DNA of 64,000 nucleotides, taken from the NCBI GenBank assembly GCA_964425695.1, contig CAYRNF010000008.1, positions 70,176 to 134,175 of the forward strand, given 5' to 3'. Numbering within the stretch: the first letter of the stretch is position 1; every line of letters starts with the position of its first letter. A program made the translations under genes and the position numbers. Positions 36,301 through 46,602 of this stretch are shown one piece after another. The DNA comes from JAKPBU01 sp964425695. Lineage in GTDB: Bacteria > Pseudomonadota > Gammaproteobacteria > Xanthomonadales > Xanthomonadaceae. The notes under the pieces were generated by a model that worked only from the letters and a program-made list of their open reading frames with translations, was not told where the DNA came from and made no database searches.

Positions 36301-36838
36301 TCTCCTTGCGGCGCTCCTTGTACTTGGAGATGCCGGCGGCTTCCTCCAGGTACACGCGCAGGTCCTCGGGCCGGGCCTCGATGATCTGGCTGATCATCCC
36401 CTGCTCGATGATCGAATAGCTGCGCGGCCCCAGGCCGGTGCCCAGGAACAGGTCGGTGATGTCGCGGCGGCGGCACTTGGCGCCGTTGAGGTAGTAGCTG
36501 CTCTGGCCGTCGCGGCCCACGGTGCGCTTCACCGAGATCTCGTTGAAGGCGGCGTACTCGCCGGTGATCGCGTGGTCGGAATTGTCGAAGACCAGCTCGA
36601 CCGTGGCCTGCGACACCGGCTTGCGCGCGGTGGAGCCGGAGAAGATCACGTCGGTGGCGCTGTCGCCGCGCAGGCGGCTGGCGGTGCTTTCGCCCATGAC
36701 CCAGCGGACCGCGTCGATGATGTTGGACTTGCCGCAGCCGTTGGGGCCGACCACGCCGGTCATGTTGGTCGGCAGGTGCAGCGTGGTGGGATCGACGAAG
36801 GACTTGAAGCCGGACAGCTTGATCGTGGACAGGCGCAT
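33335..36838 (-). CDS. smc: chromosome segregation protein SMC
   Basis: Structural maintenance of chromosomes ATPase, 1167 aa, the core of the bacterial condensin. Walker A is GPNGCGKS (residues 31-38). The N-terminal head is followed by about 330 residues of coiled coil, a hinge at about 520-640 (ARVGASLSVEPGWEAAVESALGQ), a second coiled coil, and the C-terminal head with signature LLSGGEKAMTA and Walker B FCLLDEVDAPLDEAN. Its partners ScpA and ScpB are encoded at 60531-62503 in this window, so the complete SMC-ScpAB set is present in place of MukBEF. Start ATG 36838. Confidence 0.96.
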   Translation of the reverse strand: MRLSTIKLSGFKSFVDPTTLHLPTNMTGVVGPNGCGKSNIIDAVRWVMGESTASRLRGDSATDVIFSGSTARKPVSQATVELVFDNSDHAITGEYAAFNEISVKRTVGRDGQSSYYLNGAKCRRRDITDLFLGTGLGPRSYSIIEQGMISQIIEARPEDLRVYLEEAAGISKYKERRKETETRIRHTRENLDRLNDLRDEIGKQLNHLARQARQAEQYTQIQAERKVKDAQWKALEFRGLDAQLQGLREKLSQEETRLQQLIAEQREAEARIETGRVRREEAAEALNKAQAASYEVGGALARIEQQIAHQRDLSARLQRARDEAQTALAELGSHISVDEARLSQLREAIAGAEPQLAQIKGDDDARQSALREAEAALADWQQRWDAHSREQSEAARAGDVERTRVDYLDRQSLDADRRREALAAERAGFDLDALAGAFADLQARHDAQKTGLDGLAADVETRKQAVQALQDDIRRSQAELAEVRKAAQEKRGRLSSLETLQHAALGQEQGAAVEWLRARGLDSAARVGASLSVEPGWEAAVESALGQMIEGVLVDSPEALVEALGDLREGRLTLVASETGSADFAPTSLAARVQGPLPIRRMLAKLHTAEDLPAARALQAQLSPDESVITRDGARLGAGWVRVVRSSAAKQGALLREKEIQSLRTEIEQLQHREQELERGVSAWRDRALAAEQQREDAQRALYMAHRSVSELAGQLQSGQGRLDSARARIARIEAETAQLAEAISTAGTQAREARARLETAVSRMAELEQTRRALEAERIALAEARDSARSAARESRDAAHALALTLESQRAQVVALAQALERMGSQRGQLDSRLGELASQLADGDSPVQALEAEHQSALEQRVVSEKALGEARAALEGIDHELRELEQTRQHRDEQAVVQRDRIGQRRLDQQALAIRAGQLGDAVVQAGFAMDDVVNALPDDADVAVWEKAVADLDARLRRLEPVNLAAISEHAEAEQRKDYLDSQHTDLTTALETLEDAIRKIDRETRGRFKDTFDRVNSGVQELYPRLFGGGHAYLELTGEDLLDTGVAIMARPPGKRVSNISLLSGGEKAMTAVALVFAIFRLNPAPFCLLDEVDAPLDEANVGRFTNMVKEMSEHVQFLFVSHNKATMEAAEQLSGVTMREPGVSRLVSVDLAEAARLAGAA

Positions 36839-36985
36839 GCGCGTCTTGGGGTTCCCGTCTGCGCCCGGGCGTGTGCCGTTGCGCGTGGCTGAGGTGGTGC
36901 TGGGGCGGAATCGCGTCGCCGGGGCCACGGCCAGGCGCCTGGTCCGGAACGCAAACGGCCTGCGCGAAGGCCGGCCGGACGGGGC

Positions 36986-36991
36986 AGTATA
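36986..36991 (-). promoter_or_regulatory. -10 box upstream of smc
   Basis: On the minus strand the 6-mer reads TATACT, 147 nt before the smc start, in the 201-nt gap after the sugar ABC ATPase gene. No strong -35 is visible. Confidence 0.4.
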
Positions 36992-37039
36992 GCCATCCGC
37001 CCGGGGCCCGCCTCCCCGGCGAGCCGCCCAAAACGGGGG

Positions 37040-38164
37040 CTAGGCGGGCAGCCGCTGCCCGGTGGTGCCGTCGAAGACGTGCAGGTGCTGCGGCGCAACG
37101 CGCAGCGGCAGAGTCCCGCCCGGGGGCGGCAGCGGCAGATCGGGCGCGAAGCGCGCCACCAGGGGATGCGGCCCCAGGCGCAGGTGGGCGTAGGTGTCGC
37201 TGCCCACCGGTTCGAGCACTTCCAGCCGCGGCGCGAACCCCGACGCCGCAGGATCCGGCGCGACGCGTTCGGGCAGCAGGTGCTCGGGCCGGATGCCCAC
37301 GGCGACGTCGCGCCCCACCCAATCGACGGGCACGTCCAGCGCGGCCAGCGGCACGCGCAGCGGTGCCGCGCCATCGCCGTCCGCGCCGGGGTGAAGGACC
37401 AGGGCCAGCCCGTCGTCGCGCACCAGGCGCCCGCGCAGCACGTTCATCGCCGGACTGCCCAGGAAGGTGGCCACGAACAGATTCGCCGGGCGCTCGTACA
37501 GCGCCATGGGGGTGTCGATCTGCTGGATGCGGCCTTCGTGCAGCACCGCGATGCGCTGGCCCAGGGTCATGGCTTCGACCTGGTCGTGGGTCACGTACAG
37601 CATGGTGGTGCCCAGGCGCCGGTGCAGGCGCGCGATCTCCACGCGGGTGCTGGCGCGCAGCCGGGCGTCCAGGTTGGACAGCGGCTCGTCCAGCAGGAAC
37701 ACCTGCGGCTTGCGGACCAGCGCACGGCCCAGCGCCACGCGCTGGCGCTGGCCGCCGGACAGCTGGGCGGGCAGCCGGTCCAGCACGCCTTCCAGCTCGA
37801 GCAGCGCGGCCGCCTCGCGCACCTGCGCATCGCGCCGCGCGCGGTCCAGGCCGCGCATCTGCAGGGCGAAGCCCAGGTTCTGCGCCACCGTCATGTGCGG
37901 ATACAGGGCGTAGCTCTGGAACACCATCGCGATGTCGCGATCCTTCGGCGCCACGTCGTTGACCACGCGGTCGCCGATGCGCAGCGTCCCGGAGGTGATC
38001 GGCTCCAGGCCGGCGACCATGCGCAGCAGGGTGGACTTGCCACAACCCGAGGGCCCCACCAGCACCAGCAGCTCGCCGTCGGCGACCTCGAAGCTGGCGC
38101 CATGCACGGCCACGTGGCCGTTCGCATAGACCTTCCGCACCTGCTGCAGCGCAACGCCCGCCAT
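37040..38164 (-). CDS. sugar ABC transporter ATP-binding protein (UgpC/MsmK/MalK type)
   Basis: Importer ATPase of the CUT1 group, 374 aa. Walker A GPSGCGKST, signature LSGGQRQRVALGRAL, Walker B VFLLDEPLSNLD and H-loop in YVTHDQVEAM are intact. The extra C-terminal TOBE domain (about 240-374, with VAVGIRPEHLLPE) is typical of MalK/UgpC, which can serve several permeases. No permease is adjacent. The nearest sugar permeases lacking an ATPase are at 45689-47480, so this is the probable energy source for that system. It is divergent from the beta-glucosidase, with a LacI-type operator between. GGAGG precedes the ATG. Confidence 0.92.
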   Translation of the reverse strand: MAGVALQQVRKVYANGHVAVHGASFEVADGELLVLVGPSGCGKSTLLRMVAGLEPITSGTLRIGDRVVNDVAPKDRDIAMVFQSYALYPHMTVAQNLGFALQMRGLDRARRDAQVREAAALLELEGVLDRLPAQLSGGQRQRVALGRALVRKPQVFLLDEPLSNLDARLRASTRVEIARLHRRLGTTMLYVTHDQVEAMTLGQRIAVLHEGRIQQIDTPMALYERPANLFVATFLGSPAMNVLRGRLVRDDGLALVLHPGADGDGAAPLRVPLAALDVPVDWVGRDVAVGIRPEHLLPERVAPDPAASGFAPRLEVLEPVGSDTYAHLRLGPHPLVARFAPDLPLPPPGGTLPLRVAPQHLHVFDGTTGQRLPA

Positions 38165-38247
38165 GCCACCTCCCGGAAGCCCAGTGCCGCGACGCGGTCG
38201 CCCGCGCCTTGCGGCTGCAATCGCACACACGCTGCGATATTCTCGCA

Positions 38248-38261
38248 TGTAAGCGTTTACA
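38248..38261. promoter_or_regulatory. LacI-family operator between the ABC ATPase and beta-glucosidase genes
   Basis: TGTAAGCGTTTACA is a 14-bp near-perfect palindrome with a central CpG, two positions off symmetry. It matches the site in the lacI promoter (59522-59535) at most positions and lies in the 148-nt divergent gap, so it could control both flanking genes. Regulation by the LacI protein at 58483 is inference. Confidence 0.65.
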
Positions 38262-38312
38262 CGAAACCGTGCGGACGCGCTCCGCATCGATTGCGTCCGG
38301 AACGGAAAGCCA

Positions 38313-39668
38313 ATGACAGCAGCCACGCAGTTCCCGGAGGGGTTCCTCTGGGGCACCGCCACCGCCGCACACCAGATCGAGGGTTCGCCCCTGGCCGACG
38401 GGGCCGGGCCGAGCATCTGGACCCGCTTCGCGCACACCCCGGGCATGACCGCCAACGGCGATACCGGCGACGTCGCCTGCGACCACTACCTCCGCTGGAA
38501 GGACGACGTGGCGCTGATGCGCGCGCTGGGCATGCGCGCGTACCGCTTCAGCGTGTCGTGGTCGCGCGTGCTGCCCGAGGGCACCGGGCGGGTCAATCCG
38601 AAGGGGCTGGATTTCTACTCGCGGCTGGTCGACGAACTGCTGGAAAACGGCATCGAGCCGTTGCTCACCCTCTACCACTGGGACCTGCCCGCCGCGCTGG
38701 ACGACAAAGGCGGCTGGCTCAACCGCGACTGCGCCGGGTGGTTCGCCGAGTACGGCGAGGTGCTGTACCGCGCGCTTGACGGCCGGGTGAAGAAATGGGT
38801 CACGCTCAACGAGCCGTGGGTCATCACCGACGGCGGCTACCTGCACGGCGCGCTGGCGCCCGGGCACCGCAGCAAGTACGAAGCCCCCATCGCCAGCCAC
38901 AACCTGATGCGCGCGCACGGCGCGGCGGTGCAGGCGTACCGCGCCACCGGTGCGCACCAGATCGGGCTGGTGGTCAACATCGAACCCAAGTACCCCGCCA
39001 GCGATTCGGCGCAAGACGCCGCCGCCGTCAAACGCGCTCATGCGTACATGAACGAGCAGTACCTGCACCCCGCCCTGCTCGGCACCTATCCGCCGGAGCT
39101 GAAGGAGATCTTCGGCGACGCGTGGCAGGACTGGCCTGCCGAGGATTTCGAGCTGATCCGGCAGCCGCTGGATTTCGTTGGCATCAACTACTACACGCGC
39201 AGCGTGACCCGCGCGGCCGACACCTATCCGCTGAATGCCGAAGCCGTGCGCCAGGACGGTGCGCTGTATACCGAAACCGGCTGGGAGGTGTTCCCGCAGG
39301 GCCTCAACGACACGCTGCTGTGGTTCAAGCGCACGTACGGCGACCTGCCCGTGTACATCACCGAGAACGGCGCCGCGTTCCCCGATCCGGCACACGTCGA
39401 GGGCGGCGCGGTGCACGATCCGCTGCGGGTCGACTACCTGCGCACGCACCTGCGCGCGGTGCTGGAGGCCATCGACCAGGGCGTGGACGTGCGCGGCTAC
39501 ATGCTGTGGTCGCTCTTCGACAACCTGGAATGGTCGCTGGGCTACGCCAAGCGCTTCGGCATCGTGCACGTGGACTACGACACGCTGGTGCGCACGCCCA
39601 AGGACAGCGCGCGCTTCTACAGCCGGGTCGTGGCCAGCAACGGTGCCGTACTGGCGCAACATACGTAG
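38313..39668 (+). CDS. GH1 family beta-glucosidase
   Basis: Retaining glycosidase of 451 aa that releases glucose from beta-glucosides. The (beta/alpha)8 barrel carries the acid/base Glu167 in TLNEPW and the nucleophile Glu351 in YITENG. Other family marks are FLWGTATAAHQIEG, FRFSVSWSR-type YRFSVSWSR, and the terminal MLWSLFDNLEWSLGYAKRFG. There is no signal peptide, so it acts in the cytoplasm on disaccharides or oligosaccharides that have already been imported. It is followed by glucose-to-pyruvate genes, which fits glucose as product. Operator at 38248 lies upstream. Confidence 0.95.
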   Translation: MTAATQFPEGFLWGTATAAHQIEGSPLADGAGPSIWTRFAHTPGMTANGDTGDVACDHYLRWKDDVALMRALGMRAYRFSVSWSRVLPEGTGRVNPKGLDFYSRLVDELLENGIEPLLTLYHWDLPAALDDKGGWLNRDCAGWFAEYGEVLYRALDGRVKKWVTLNEPWVITDGGYLHGALAPGHRSKYEAPIASHNLMRAHGAAVQAYRATGAHQIGLVVNIEPKYPASDSAQDAAAVKRAHAYMNEQYLHPALLGTYPPELKEIFGDAWQDWPAEDFELIRQPLDFVGINYYTRSVTRAADTYPLNAEAVRQDGALYTETGWEVFPQGLNDTLLWFKRTYGDLPVYITENGAAFPDPAHVEGGAVHDPLRVDYLRTHLRAVLEAIDQGVDVRGYMLWSLFDNLEWSLGYAKRFGIVHVDYDTLVRTPKDSARFYSRVVASNGAVLAQHT

Positions 39669-39778
39669 TCATTGCGTCCGCAGGCGAACACATCCGCCGC
39701 CAACCGCATTAGGCTTGGACTCCCCGCGAGGCCTGTGCGGTTCGCGCTCCAACCAAGGTGCATGGGTCGGCCCCCGCA

Positions 39779-41182
39779 ATGATCGACACGCTCCTCCTGT
39801 TCGGCGCCACGGGCGACCTGGCCCAGCGCTACCTGTTTCCGTCGGTCATGCATCTGCTGCGCGACCGGCTGCTGCCGGATGCGTTCCGGCTGGTCGCCGT
39901 GGGCCGCACCGAGCATGACGATGCCGGCTTCGCCGACTGGCTGCGCAGCCGGATCACGGACGAACGCGAGCAGCCCGCGCTGGAGGATCTGCTGCGCCGC
40001 ACGCGCTACCACGCGCTCGACCTCAACGATCCCGCAGCCATGGCCGACTGCCTGGCCCGGTACGCCGACCGGCCCTGCGTGAGCTACCTGTCCACGCCAC
40101 CGGACCTGTTCGCCAAGGCGTGCAACGGGCTCAAGGCGGCGGGCCTGCTGGAGCCGCCATCGCGGCTGGTGCTTGAAAAACCGATCGGCCACGACCTGGC
40201 CTCCGCGCAGGAGATCGATGCCACGCTCAAGGCCAACCTGGACGAGGCGCGGATCTTCCGCATCGACCACTACCTGGGCAAGGCGCCGGTGCAGAACCTG
40301 CTGGCGTTGCGCTTCGGCAACACCCTGCTCGAGGCGGTGTGGCACAACCGCTGGATCGAATCGGTGCACATCCTGGTCGGCGAGACCGCCGGCGTGGACG
40401 GGCGCGAAGGCTACTACGCCAACTACGGCGCGCTGCGCGACATGGTGCAGAACCACATGCTGCAGCTGCTTGCGCTGATCGCCATGGAGCCCCCCGGCGC
40501 ACTGGACGCCGACAGCATCCGCGACGAAAAACGCAAGGTACTGCGCGCGCTGCGCCCGATGCAGCCCGGGCACGCAGGCCACGACAGCGTGCGCGGCCGC
40601 TACGAGTCCGGCGTGGTCGAAGGCCGCGCCGTGCCGGCGTTCCAGTTCGATGGCGAGGTGGAAACCTTCGTCGCGCTGCGTGCGTGGATCGACAACTGGC
40701 GCTGGGCCGGCGTGCCGTTCCACCTGGTCACCGGCAAGCGCATGGCCGAGCGCAACACCGAGGTGGTGGTGACGTTCAAGCCGGTCACGCACTGGCTGTT
40801 CGACCGCCCGCGCCGCGAGCGCGCCGCGCCCAACCGCCTGTCGATGCGGCTGCAGCCGGAGGAAACCATCGAACTGGACCTGATGGGCAGTCTGGCCGCA
40901 CCGGAGTTCGGCGGCATGGAGCTGCAGCCGCTGGAACTGGACCTGAGCATGACCCAGCCGCAGCGCCGCATCGCGTACGAACGCCTGCTGCTGGATGCGT
41001 TGAACGGCAACCAGACGCTGTTCGTACGCGACGACGAGGTCGAGGCCGCCTGGCGCTGGATCGACAGCATCAGCGCGGCATGGGCAACGTCTTCGACACC
41101 GGTGGACCGCTATCCTGCCGGTTCGTGGGGGCCCGCCGGTGCGCGCTCTTTCCTTCCCCCCGACATCGCCGGCGGACGTTGA
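39779..41182 (+). CDS. zwf: glucose-6-phosphate 1-dehydrogenase
   Basis: First enzyme of the pentose phosphate and Entner-Doudoroff routes, 467 aa, oxidising glucose 6-phosphate to the lactone with NAD(P)+. The coenzyme motif GATGDLAQR is at residues 9-17 and the active-site RIDHYLGK at 161-168. EKPIGHDL also matches. The start is ambiguous: ATG 39779 fits the family N-terminus; an in-frame GTG at 39758 would add seven residues. Followed 3 nt later by glk, and part of a run zwf-glk-pgl-edd-eda. Confidence 0.95.
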   Translation: MIDTLLLFGATGDLAQRYLFPSVMHLLRDRLLPDAFRLVAVGRTEHDDAGFADWLRSRITDEREQPALEDLLRRTRYHALDLNDPAAMADCLARYADRPCVSYLSTPPDLFAKACNGLKAAGLLEPPSRLVLEKPIGHDLASAQEIDATLKANLDEARIFRIDHYLGKAPVQNLLALRFGNTLLEAVWHNRWIESVHILVGETAGVDGREGYYANYGALRDMVQNHMLQLLALIAMEPPGALDADSIRDEKRKVLRALRPMQPGHAGHDSVRGRYESGVVEGRAVPAFQFDGEVETFVALRAWIDNWRWAGVPFHLVTGKRMAERNTEVVVTFKPVTHWLFDRPRRERAAPNRLSMRLQPEETIELDLMGSLAAPEFGGMELQPLELDLSMTQPQRRIAYERLLLDALNGNQTLFVRDDEVEAAWRWIDSISAAWATSSTPVDRYPAGSWGPAGARSFLPPDIAGGR

Positions 41183-41185
41183 GCC

Positions 41186-42199
41186 ATGGCCATGACCCAC
41201 CCGGTCCTGCTTGCGGACATCGGCGGCACCAACGCGCGCTTCGCGCTGGCCGACGTCACCGCGACGTCGCCGCTGCTGCTGGACAGCGTGCGCCTGTACG
41301 AAGTGGACGATTTCCCTTCGCTGCCCGACGCCGCCGCGCGCTACCTGCGCGACATCGGCGGATCCACCGGCAACGCGCCGGGCGTAACCCGCGCGGTGAT
41401 GGCCGTGGCCGGACGCGTGGACGGCGACGAGGCGCGGATCACCAACTTCCCGTGGACCATCTCGGTGCCGCGCACCTGCCAGGCGCTGCAGCTGGACGGC
41501 ATGCGCCTGGTCAACGACTTCACCGCGCAATCGATGGCGGTGCTTGCGCTGCAGCCCGACGACGTCGTCGCCGTGGGCGGCACGCCGTGGCCCGCGCACC
41601 GCGGCGAGCGCGGCAACGACCGCACCTTCGCCGTGATCGGTCCCGGCACGGGGCTGGGCGTGGGCGGGCTGCTGATCCGCGGCCGCCGGCCGTACCCGCT
41701 GGCCACCGAGGGCGGCCACGTGGACTTCGCGCCGGGCAATCCGGAAGAGATCGCGATCCTGCAGCAGCTGTCGCAGGAGTTCGGCCGCGTATCCATCGAA
41801 CGACTGATCAGCGGCATGGGCCTGGTCAACATCCACCGCGCCTTGAGCCGCATCGTGGGCGACGACCCCGGCCCCATGGAGCCGCGCGACGTGACCGAAG
41901 GCGCGCGCAACGGCGACGCGCGCTGCCAGCGCGCGGTGGACGTGTTCTGTTCGGTGTTCGGCGCGGCCGCAGGCGACCTGGTGCTGACCCTGGGCGCGTG
42001 GGACGGCGTGTTCCTGGCCGGCGGCCTGGTGCCCAAGCTGCTGGACACGCTGCAGCACTCGGCCTTCCGCGCGCGCTTCGAGCACAAGGGGCGCTTCTCG
42101 CCGACCATGGCCGGCATTCCCACGCTGGCGGTCATGCATCCGCAGCCGGGACTGCTCGGCGCGGCGGTGATCGCCGTCCAGAACGCGGCGGGCGGGTAG
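41186..42199 (+). CDS. glk: glucokinase
   Basis: Bacterial-type glucokinase of 337 aa (Glk family, not ROK), phosphorylating free glucose with ATP. The phosphate loop LLADIGGTNARFAL is at residues 8-21, the sugar-binding NFPWTIS and LVNDFTAQ follow, and GPGTGLGVGGLL plus EGGHVDFAP complete the active site. A needed step here because the GH1 enzyme releases unphosphorylated glucose inside the cell. Spacing to zwf is 3 nt and to pgl 4 nt. Confidence 0.94.
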   Translation: MAMTHPVLLADIGGTNARFALADVTATSPLLLDSVRLYEVDDFPSLPDAAARYLRDIGGSTGNAPGVTRAVMAVAGRVDGDEARITNFPWTISVPRTCQALQLDGMRLVNDFTAQSMAVLALQPDDVVAVGGTPWPAHRGERGNDRTFAVIGPGTGLGVGGLLIRGRRPYPLATEGGHVDFAPGNPEEIAILQQLSQEFGRVSIERLISGMGLVNIHRALSRIVGDDPGPMEPRDVTEGARNGDARCQRAVDVFCSVFGAAAGDLVLTLGAWDGVFLAGGLVPKLLDTLQHSAFRARFEHKGRFSPTMAGIPTLAVMHPQPGLLGAAVIAVQNAAGG

Positions 42200-42203
42200 C
42201 GCG

Positions 42204-42911
42204 ATGGACCACGCGCGCGTGCACGTGAACGCCTTCGAAGACGCCGAGGCCTGGACCGAGGGCGCGGCGAACGCGATCGCCCACGCGCTGGGCGAGGTGC
42301 TGCGCGGGCGCGAGCGCGCGCGCCTGCTGCTGTCCGGCGGCAGCACGCCCGGCCCCGTCTACGCGGCGCTGTCCGAAACCGAACTGGACTGGCAGCGCGT
42401 GGACGTGGGCCTGGTGGATGAACGCTGGCTGCAGCCGGACGATCCGGACAGCAACGCCTACCTGGTGCGCCGCACCCTGTTGCGGCATCGCGCCAGCGAT
42501 GCGCCGTTCCGGGGCCTGACCCGCGACGGCCAGGGCATCGACGAGGCGGTGCGCGCCGCCAACCTGCACGCGCACCAGGCCGCCGACGTGGTGGTGCTGG
42601 GCATGGGCGACGATGGCCACACCGCTTCGCTGTTCCCGCACATGCGCGGTCTGGTCGATGCGCTGGCCTCGCCTCAAGCCTACGTGGCCGTGGACGCCGC
42701 CGGCTGCGCCGGTGCGGGGCGCTTCGCGCGCCGGATCAGCCTGACGCCAGCCGGGCTGGCCCCGTCGCATGCGCGCTTCCTGCTGATCCGCGGGGAGTCG
42801 AAGCGCGCGCTGCTGGCGCGCGCGCAGGCCGGCACCGACCTGCGCGAACTGCCCGTGCGCCTGGCATGGGCCACGCCGGGCGCCGCGCTGCAGACGTACT
42901 GGGCACCCTGA
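42204..42911 (+). CDS. pgl: 6-phosphogluconolactonase
   Basis: A 235-aa lactonase of the glucosamine-6-phosphate isomerase/DevB fold, hydrolysing 6-phosphogluconolactone to 6-phosphogluconate. The conserved LLSGGSTPGPVYAAL, VDVGLVDERWL and VVLGMGDDGHTASLFPH are present. It lies between glk and edd in the Entner-Doudoroff run; edd follows after 46 nt. Confidence 0.94.
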   Translation: MDHARVHVNAFEDAEAWTEGAANAIAHALGEVLRGRERARLLLSGGSTPGPVYAALSETELDWQRVDVGLVDERWLQPDDPDSNAYLVRRTLLRHRASDAPFRGLTRDGQGIDEAVRAANLHAHQAADVVVLGMGDDGHTASLFPHMRGLVDALASPQAYVAVDAAGCAGAGRFARRISLTPAGLAPSHARFLLIRGESKRALLARAQAGTDLRELPVRLAWATPGAALQTYWAP

Positions 42912-42957
42912 CCCGGGCGGCGCGCATTGCCGCCGCCACGCACCACACGAGACGCAC

Positions 42958-44871
<1,914 letters not shown>

Positions 44872-44874
44872 GCC

Positions 44875-45552
44875 ATGACGCCGCATCGCACGCCGCCATC
44901 CGCCGACTTCGCCGCACGCCAGTCCGCCGCACAGGCCATGCTGCGCCAGGCGCGGATCATGCCGGTACTGGCGGTGGACAGCGTCGAACAGGGGCTGCGC
45001 TGCGTGGAGGCGCTGGCCGAAGGCGGCCTGCGCACGATCGAGCTGGTGCTGCGCACCCCCGCCGCGCTGGACGCGCTGGCGGCGATCAAGGAGCGCTTTC
45101 CCGAGTGCCGCGTGGGTGCGGGCACGGTGCTGGCGCCTGCGCAGGTGGATGCGGTGGAGGACATCGGCGCGGACTTCATCGTCACGCCGGGCGTGTCGCC
45201 GCACCTGCTCGATGCGCTGCTGGCCTCGTCGCTGCCGGTGGTACCCGGCGCCGCCACGCCCAGCGAACTGCTGGCGCTGGCCGAACGCGGCGTGCACGTG
45301 GCCAAGCTGTTTCCGGCCGCCGCACTGGGCGGCGTGGAATACATCAGGGCGCTGGCCGGGCCCTTGCCGAAGACCATGCTGTGCGCCAACGGCGGCATCG
45401 ACGAAACCAGCGCGGCCGATTACCTGGCCCTGCCTTCGGTGCTGTGCGTGGGCGGGTCATGGATGGTGCCGCGCGGCTGGCTGGCCGACGGGGCCTGGGA
45501 CAAGGTCGCCGACAGCGCGCGCCGCGCCGCCGCGATCGCGGCCTTGGCCTGA
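44875..45552 (+). CDS. eda: 2-dehydro-3-deoxy-phosphogluconate (KDPG) aldolase
   Basis: Class I aldolase of 225 aa splitting KDPG into pyruvate and glyceraldehyde 3-phosphate. The Schiff-base lysine is Lys144 in HVAKLFPAA, the general base Glu56 is in TIELVLRTP, and GAGTVLAPAQ binds the phosphate region. It ends the operon, closing the Entner-Doudoroff pathway from glucose. A GC-rich hairpin follows at 45557. Confidence 0.95.
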   Translation: MTPHRTPPSADFAARQSAAQAMLRQARIMPVLAVDSVEQGLRCVEALAEGGLRTIELVLRTPAALDALAAIKERFPECRVGAGTVLAPAQVDAVEDIGADFIVTPGVSPHLLDALLASSLPVVPGAATPSELLALAERGVHVAKLFPAAALGGVEYIRALAGPLPKTMLCANGGIDETSAADYLALPSVLCVGGSWMVPRGWLADGAWDKVADSARRAAAIAALA

Positions 45553-45556
45553 CCTG

Positions 45557-45574
45557 CCGCGGCGCCCGCCGCGG
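45557..45574 (+). terminator. GC-rich hairpin after eda
   Basis: CCGCGGCG and CGCCGCGG form a near-perfect palindrome just after the eda stop. No T-tract follows. It lies in the 136-nt convergent gap before the sugar permease gene. Confidence 0.35.
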
Positions 45575-45688
45575 TACGCGCGGGTTGAGCCGCGAGCCCC
45601 GGGCCTCACGCGCGCCCTCGCAGGCATTCCGCGAAGTCAGCATCGCCCTGTTGCAAGGGCCGCGGCAAACCCGTGCAGCCGCCTCCGC

Positions 45689-46531
45689 TCAGCCCTTGAC
45701 GCTCCCCAGCAGCAGGCCCTGGATGTAGTAGCGCTGCAGCAGCAGGAACAGCAGCAGCACCGGCAGCACGGTCACCACGGCGCCGGCCATCATCATCTCG
45801 GTCTCCATGTAGTACTCGCGCGACAGTGCCGCCAGCGCCACCGGCAAGGTGTGGTGCGCCTGGTCGGTGAGTACGATCAGCGGCCACATGAAGTCGTTCC
45901 ACGCGGCCATGAAGGTGAAGATGGCCAGCGTGACCAGCACCGGCTTGAGCAGCGGCAGCACGATGCCGAAGAAGATGCGCAGCTCGCCTGCACCGTCCAG
46001 CCGCGCGGCCTCGATCAGCTCGTCCGGAATGCTCCGCGCGTACTGCCGCACCAGGAACACGCCGAACACCGTGGCCAGCGCCGGCACGATCACGCCCGCG
46101 TAGCTGTTCACCAGGCCCAGCTGCTTCATCAGCAGGAACAGCGGCAGCATCGCCACCTGGGCGGGGATCACCAGCGCCGCCAACAGCAGCTGGAACACGC
46201 GTTCGCGCCCGCGGAACCGCAGCTTCGCGAACGCGTAGCCGGCCATGGCGTTGACCAGCAGCGACAGCGCCGTGGTCGACAGCGAGACCAGCAGGCTGTT
46301 GGCGAAATACCGGCCCATGCCCATGCGCGAGAACAGCGCGCGGTACGCATCCAGGGTGGGCGTGTCGGGCAGCAGCGGCGGCGGGAACACGTTGGCCTGG
46401 CCCGGCGCCATGAACGACACCGAAACCATCCATGCCAGCGGCGCCACGCTCAGCACCGCGAGCACGACGAGCGCGCCGTTGACCAGCAGACCCTGCAGGC
46501 GCGATGCGCCGATCTCGCGCGACGGGTTCAC
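45689..46531 (-). CDS. sugar ABC transporter permease (MalG type)
   Basis: CUT1 inner-membrane permease, 280 aa from the GTG at 46531. Six spans are visible, and the EAA loop that docks on the ATPase reads ELIEAARLDGAGELRIFFGIVLPLLKP. It ends in the usual LLLQRYYIQGLLLGSVKG, which identifies the second (MalG-like) permease. The start overlaps the stop of a 24-codon reading frame that itself overlaps the stop of the first permease. An in-frame GTG at 46576 is an alternative. Last gene of the minus-strand sugar locus. Confidence 0.92.
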   Translation of the reverse strand: MNPSREIGASRLQGLLVNGALVVLAVLSVAPLAWMVSVSFMAPGQANVFPPPLLPDTPTLDAYRALFSRMGMGRYFANSLLVSLSTTALSLLVNAMAGYAFAKLRFRGRERVFQLLLAALVIPAQVAMLPLFLLMKQLGLVNSYAGVIVPALATVFGVFLVRQYARSIPDELIEAARLDGAGELRIFFGIVLPLLKPVLVTLAIFTFMAAWNDFMWPLIVLTDQAHHTLPVALAALSREYYMETEMMMAGAVVTVLPVLLLFLLLQRYYIQGLLLGSVKG

Positions 46532-46602
46532 CGGAACACCCGCCTGCCCCGCGGCTGTTCCCTGCGCGCCCGCCACGCAGGCCCGCCCACCGGGGCGTTC
46601 AT
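46528..46602 (-). other. 24-codon reading frame linking two permease genes
   Basis: ATG at 46602 overlaps the stop of the MalF-type permease (ATGA), and the TGA at 46528-46530 overlaps the GTG of the MalG-type permease (GTGA). The encoded peptide begins MNAPVGGPAW and is Arg-rich. It may be a coupling leader, or the original N-terminus of the second permease displaced by a frameshift. Confidence 0.35.

Noticed and set aside
33308..36892. A 1194-codon open frame on the plus strand opposite smc
   Set aside because: Same cause: high third-position GC in smc removes stops from the antisense frame. No motif is present.
35988..39662. A 1224-codon open frame on the minus strand through smc, the ABC ATPase and the beta-glucosidase
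   Set aside because: It crosses three genes in wrong frames or strands and carries only fragments of shadow sequence.
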